A program made the position numbers and the translations under genes. A model generated the notes under the pieces. It was not told where the DNA came from and did no database searches. It saw only the letters and a list, made by a program, of their open reading frames with translations. From an uncultured Sellimonas sp. (GTDB lineage: Bacteria; Bacillota; Clostridia; Lachnospirales; Lachnospiraceae), in the NCBI GenBank assembly GCA_904393575.1, contig CAJFMZ010000005.1, positions 1-35,159 on the forward strand: a stretch of DNA of 35,159 nt. Direction: 5' to 3'. Below, piece by piece: positions 32,160 through 35,159 of the stretch (position 1 is its first letter; each line of letters opens with the position of its first letter).

Positions 32160-34424
32160 TTATTTGTCCACTTGTTTCCAGTATACCTGGAACGCTTCCT
32201 CATCAATATCAAACAGTGGTTTCCACGTCAGATCCTGGTAATGAAATTCCAGTCCGTCTCTGCTGATCTTCTCTTCCGCCTTCTGAGGATCCAGATCCAG
32301 TTCCAGAAAATCCTGTCGCTCACTTAATGCCGCCAGTACATATGGTCCGTACAGAAGAGCACAGAGTTCCGGTCTGTCCGGGGTATGTTCCACATGGAAA
32401 CCGCACGGGAATACCACTCGGATCTCATGTCTTCCTTCCGGTACCTCGACCAGCATCCATCCCTTTCGTGATTGGATCTCCTTTTGCTTTTCCCCATCGA
32501 TCCAGAGTGCACCCTCTTCACTGCTCCAGTCTGGAATCCGGATCAACATACAAAATCCCGCCCGGCTTTCCGTCGTGACAAGTACATTGCCCGGCTGCTC
32601 CATCGCAGCCTCCTGCCGGATGTGAATTCCCTCTGTCTCCCAGTCCAACGTCGATGTTACAAAGAGATTGACATAGACGTCTCTTCCCTGGTGTGAATAA
32701 ATCATATCCGCATATTTGAAATGGCTCTCCAGCCCGGTTCCATGACAGCAGGAATTCTCATGCAGAAATTCCTTATGGCAGCCCGGCCCAAGCGGCGTGA
32801 AATATACCGTCTCTCCGGTGATTCCATGCTCTCTGCCTCCAAGAATATGATTGGTCATGGTTCTCTCGTAATAGTCCATCATTTCCTTGTGCGGTTCATA
32901 TCGGTAGAGCTCTTTTGTGAGCTTCAGCATGTTATAGGAAGCACAGCTCTCAGCCGTATGCCGTGTCAACAGCTCCCCGATACAGTCCGGTCCGTGAAAC
33001 ATTTCGTTTTCCCCGGTTCCGCCGATCACATACAGGTGATGGGATATCACCGCATTCCAGAAATACTCTGCAATATCATAGTACTTCTTTTCCCCTGCAG
33101 CCCGGAAGACTTCCATCGCTCCAATGATCTGCGGGATGTGCTGATTCGCATGGAAATTATCCAAAGCATCCACCTTCTGCTCCATCGGCAGAAACAGTTT
33201 GTCATTATCAAAGTATTTTGCTGTCTCCAAGAACTCTTCTTTGCCCGTAATCCGGTACAGCCTTGCCATCACATCATTCATTCCGCCGTACTCACCAGCA
33301 ATATACATAGCCCACATTTTCAGCCTTGTTTCTCTGGAAAGCCTGGACAGCCTCCGGTACGTCCATTCTCCCAGTTTTTCTGCAATCTCAAGGGCCTGTC
33401 CGATTCCGGCAAATTCATAGCAGTCCAGAAGTCCCGCCAGAATTTTATGTAATGTATAGTACGGAGCCCAGATCTCCGGATACGGGGTATATTCTTCCAG
33501 CTTATCAAACTGCTCTTCCGTATATCCACTTAAGAACCCTTCCTGGATTCCAGGCATCTTTGCAAACGCATCCTGACATTTTCCAAGCTCCTGAATCATG
33601 TAAACGGCTTTTTCTTTGATCCGCTCATTCCGTCCCGCCTTATAACAAAGCGCAAGCCCGGAAAGATAATGGCCGGTTGTATGTCCTTTCAGATGGCACT
33701 CCGGCGCATCCCATCCCGTCATCGGCTCCGCCCCGTGCAAATCCAGCCCACATGCTGCCCGGAAATTATAAAGCATCTGATCATCATCTGTCTGCATCAG
33801 AAACTCCTGCATCTCCTGCTGTGCAGTATAAAACCGACTGTCCTTTTCCAATGCCGCTTCCCCATGATCAAAGTATTCCATCACCGGAGCCGTATCCATA
33901 TATTCTTTTTTCAGACTCTCACATACGTTGACTGAGCAGGAAACCGGAACGTCCAGTCCGTCCAGCTCTCCCTTTTCCTCCACCTGTCCCGTCTGCGTGT
34001 AAATCCGGCGGTCTCCCTGTTTCCAGTTAACCCTGTGGGCCAGTGTTTTTCCATCCTTTGTGCGGATCACCGCCACATAAGGAAGATAGCATACCGCTTC
34101 CTTCTGAGCCTCCATTTTCAGCGGTCTGACTTCCGCCACTTCAATCTGCGGCTTTTCCTCCAGGATACAGACTTTGTATTCCTTTGTCACCTGTACGCCT
34201 TCACAGGAAAATTCCCCCCAAAGAGAAATGGTCCGGTCTCCGGTTCCATATGGCGGTCTCTTTACATGTCCCTGCTCATCCAGAAAACGTTCATGTCCTG
34301 ATTTCCATTTAATGTCTGAACCGAATTTCCCTTTTGACGGCAGATTCAGATCAAATTCTACCGTATTCAGATTGCCAAGATACAGTGCCTCTATATCCTT
34401 TCTGATCCTTTCCTTTGCCTCCAC
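32160..34424 (-). CDS. glycoside hydrolase family 127 (beta-L-arabinofuranosidase-like) with N-terminal Ig-like domain
   Basis: A 754-residue protein, about 100 longer than the characterised GH127 HypBA1 (~658). The first ~90 residues (EFDLNLPSKGKFGSDIKWKSG ... GTGDRTISLWGEF) match the pattern of an atrophied bacterial Ig-like domain. The alpha/alpha-barrel follows with GWDAPECHLKGHTTGHYLSGLA and YTPYPEIWAPYYTLHKILAGL. The Zn/Cys active site is recognisable: Glu492-x-Cys494 in TAESCASYN and Cys559-Cys560 in ENSCCHGTG. A later beta-domain has FCMLIRIPDWS. GTG 34424 follows GGAG at 7 nt. There is no signal peptide, so the Ig domain is cytosolic. Substrate could be beta-L-arabinofuranosides or another sugar of the DUF1680 group. 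Confidence 0.9.
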   Translation of the reverse strand: MEAKERIRKDIEALYLGNLNTVEFDLNLPSKGKFGSDIKWKSGHERFLDEQGHVKRPPYGTGDRTISLWGEFSCEGVQVTKEYKVCILEEKPQIEVAEVRPLKMEAQKEAVCYLPYVAVIRTKDGKTLAHRVNWKQGDRRIYTQTGQVEEKGELDGLDVPVSCSVNVCESLKKEYMDTAPVMEYFDHGEAALEKDSRFYTAQQEMQEFLMQTDDDQMLYNFRAACGLDLHGAEPMTGWDAPECHLKGHTTGHYLSGLALCYKAGRNERIKEKAVYMIQELGKCQDAFAKMPGIQEGFLSGYTEEQFDKLEEYTPYPEIWAPYYTLHKILAGLLDCYEFAGIGQALEIAEKLGEWTYRRLSRLSRETRLKMWAMYIAGEYGGMNDVMARLYRITGKEEFLETAKYFDNDKLFLPMEQKVDALDNFHANQHIPQIIGAMEVFRAAGEKKYYDIAEYFWNAVISHHLYVIGGTGENEMFHGPDCIGELLTRHTAESCASYNMLKLTKELYRYEPHKEMMDYYERTMTNHILGGREHGITGETVYFTPLGPGCHKEFLHENSCCHGTGLESHFKYADMIYSHQGRDVYVNLFVTSTLDWETEGIHIRQEAAMEQPGNVLVTTESRAGFCMLIRIPDWSSEEGALWIDGEKQKEIQSRKGWMLVEVPEGRHEIRVVFPCGFHVEHTPDRPELCALLYGPYVLAALSERQDFLELDLDPQKAEEKISRDGLEFHYQDLTWKPLFDIDEEAFQVYWKQVDK

Positions 34425-34470
34425 GTTGTCTCTCCTTTCTTTCGTTCCGTCTCCTTCGATATTGATTCAC

Positions 34471-34498
34471 AGTATAATAAAAAGAGAGCCATTGCTCT
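34471..34498 (-). terminator. short hairpin with T-run after the Rrf2 gene; TATACT lies just beyond
   Basis: Minus-strand AGAGC-AATG-GCTCT (5-bp stem) followed by CTTTTTATT, 16 nt after the Rrf2 stop: a weak intrinsic terminator. TATACT (34471-34476) immediately downstream could be a -10 for the GH127 gene, but no acceptable -35 is present, so its promoter is uncertain. Confidence 0.45.
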
Positions 34499-34514
34499 AT
34501 AGATGTGATTCCAC

Positions 34515-34964
34515 CTATTCCGCAACGGCTCCATCGGAAAGATATTTCTCCGTATCGCGCCTGACATCCTCTAACGTGATAGATGCAAGCTCCCTTTCCA
34601 TTGCCTTTTGTACCCGTTCCAGCTTATCATCCAGAATCCTGTGAATATTCCTTCCCACAGGACAGCCGGCATTCGGATTTTCGTGAAAATGAAACAAGGT
34701 TCCGTGTCCCACACACTCCACGGCATGATAAATATCGAGCAGCGTAATCTCACTCAGCGGCCTGGCAATCACAGCCCCTCCGGCTCCTCTTGCCACATGG
34801 ACCAGTCCGGCGGCCTTCAGCTGCAAAAGAATATTTCTTATAATCACCGGATTGACATTGGTACTCTCTGCAAGAAACGTACTTGTCACTTTGCGTTCCT
34901 TTCCAAACACATCGATACAGACAAAGATGTGAATCGCCAGCGTGAACCTGCTTGAGATCTGCAT
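34515..34964 (-). CDS. Rrf2-family transcriptional regulator (YwnA-like)
   Basis: A 149-residue winged-helix repressor-type protein. The DNA-binding part is SSRFTLAIHIFVCIDVFGKERKVTSTFLAESTNVNPVIIRNILLQLKAAGLVHVARGAGGAVIARPLSEITLLDIY. The HFHENPNAGCPVGRNI segment is like B. subtilis YwnA. It lacks the three spaced Cys that hold the Fe-S cluster in IscR or NsrR, having one Cys in that region plus one earlier, so cluster binding is not supported. AAGGAG lies 7 nt before ATG 34964. It has its own promoter with an inverted repeat. Neighbouring a flavodoxin-fold reductase, it may respond to redox or electrophile stress, which is only inferred. Confidence 0.92.
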   Translation of the reverse strand: MQISSRFTLAIHIFVCIDVFGKERKVTSTFLAESTNVNPVIIRNILLQLKAAGLVHVARGAGGAVIARPLSEITLLDIYHAVECVGHGTLFHFHENPNAGCPVGRNIHRILDDKLERVQKAMERELASITLEDVRRDTEKYLSDGAVAE

Positions 34965-34988
34965 ACAATCCTCTCCTTTACAGGTACT

Positions 34989-35017
34989 ATTTTATCCTGC
35001 CCGTGATGTAATGTCAA
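34989..35017 (-). promoter_or_regulatory. strong sigma-A promoter of the Rrf2 gene
   Basis: Minus-strand TTGACA, exactly 17 nt, TAAAAT. Initiation is expected near 34982, about 18 nt before the start codon. An inverted repeat covers the -35. Confidence 0.82.
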
Positions 35018-35025
35018 TGATTACA
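35007..35025 (-). promoter_or_regulatory. inverted repeat over the -35 of the Rrf2 gene (likely operator)
   Basis: TGTAAT-N7-ATTACA, a perfect 6-7-6 inverted repeat spanning the TTGACA hexamer. Its position fits autorepression by the encoded Rrf2 protein; it may also regulate the flavodoxin-fold gene ending 8 nt away only if that gene is read from elsewhere. Confidence 0.6.
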
Positions 35026-35032
35026 AGTTTAT

Positions 35033-35159
35033 CTAATGAATAAAATTAGTCATGACCGAGGACTCTTTTTCAGGAAGACCGTATTTTTCTTTTCCAAGCT
35101 GAATACTCTTCATTAAAAATGCCATGTTCCGTGCAAGCGTACGCATGGACTGCAGTCCC
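35033..35159 (-). CDS. C-terminal end of a probable flavodoxin-fold/NADPH-dependent FMN reductase-like protein
   Basis: An open frame enters from the right edge and ends at TAG (35035-35033), giving 42 codons with no start needed: SMRTLARNMAFLMKSIQLGK then KYGLPEKES. The amphipathic C-terminal helix followed by KEKYGLPEKE looks like the end of flavodoxin-family NAD(P)H-dependent oxidoreductases common in Lachnospiraceae. It has too few residues for a firm call. It precedes the Rrf2 gene in the same orientation but is separated from it by the Rrf2 promoter. Confidence 0.45.
   Translation of the reverse strand, partial: GLQSMRTLARNMAFLMKSIQLGKEKYGLPEKESSVMTNFIH

Overview
The window looks like a chromosomal segment of an anaerobic Firmicute, most likely a gut Lachnospiraceae. 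The reasons are strong AGGAGG-type ribosome binding sites, lipobox-type binding proteins, many intracellular glycosidases fed by ABC importers, and protein styles typical of that family (arginase-like/FAD pair, CarD-like regulator, aBig-GH127). This placement is an inference from protein style; no rRNA or marker gene is present. Every convincing gene lies on the minus strand, so transcription runs from high to low coordinates. I see no tRNA, rRNA, CRISPR array, IS element, phage gene or plasmid gene.

In transcription order: (1) 35159-34515, the C-terminal end of a probable flavodoxin-fold reductase, then an Rrf2 regulator with its own promoter and an inverted repeat over the -35. (2) 34424-32160, a GH127 enzyme with an N-terminal Ig-like domain, ended by a strong terminator. 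(3) 31949-25655, GH38 alpha-mannosidase, M42 aminopeptidase, D-lyxose/mannose isomerase and PepV-type dipeptidase, behind a promoter carrying a CTATA-N-TATAG palindrome. (4) 25329-19239, a Ugp-type glycerol-3-phosphate/glycerophosphodiester importer (C-A-E-B order), a glycerophosphodiester phosphodiesterase and a HAD-IIA phosphatase. (5) 19145-7883, a FadR-type GntR regulator with a strong promoter, then the same palindrome, then an eight-gene unit: PLP C-S lyase/transsulfuration enzyme, GH36 alpha-galactosidase, Gfo/Idh oxidoreductase and a complete Opp-type importer. (6) 7728-5550, FAD oxidoreductase plus arginase-fold protein. (7) 5446-3463, CarD-like RNA polymerase-binding protein plus a PHP-fold protein that has lost most of its metal ligands. 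(8) 3221-1, a polar amino acid ABC importer, an intrinsic terminator, and an M20D amidohydrolase running off the window.

The most interesting signal is the near-identical 13-bp palindrome (GCTATA-N-TATAG) at the promoters of two distant operons, next to a GntR repressor gene. In both cases a -10-like hexamer sits inside the palindrome. The joined gene set (oligopeptide-type importer, alpha-galactosidase, alpha-mannosidase, two peptidases, mannose isomerase, C-S lyase, Gfo/Idh enzyme) suggests one regulon for taking up and dismantling glycopeptides or related glycoconjugates. That is an inference. A second coherent module is glycerophosphodiester salvage, with 11-bp-period TTAAC-type repeats upstream that resemble boxes for PhoB/PhoP-family regulators. 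Many ORF-track starts are non-ATG extensions; starts here were chosen by ribosome binding site position.
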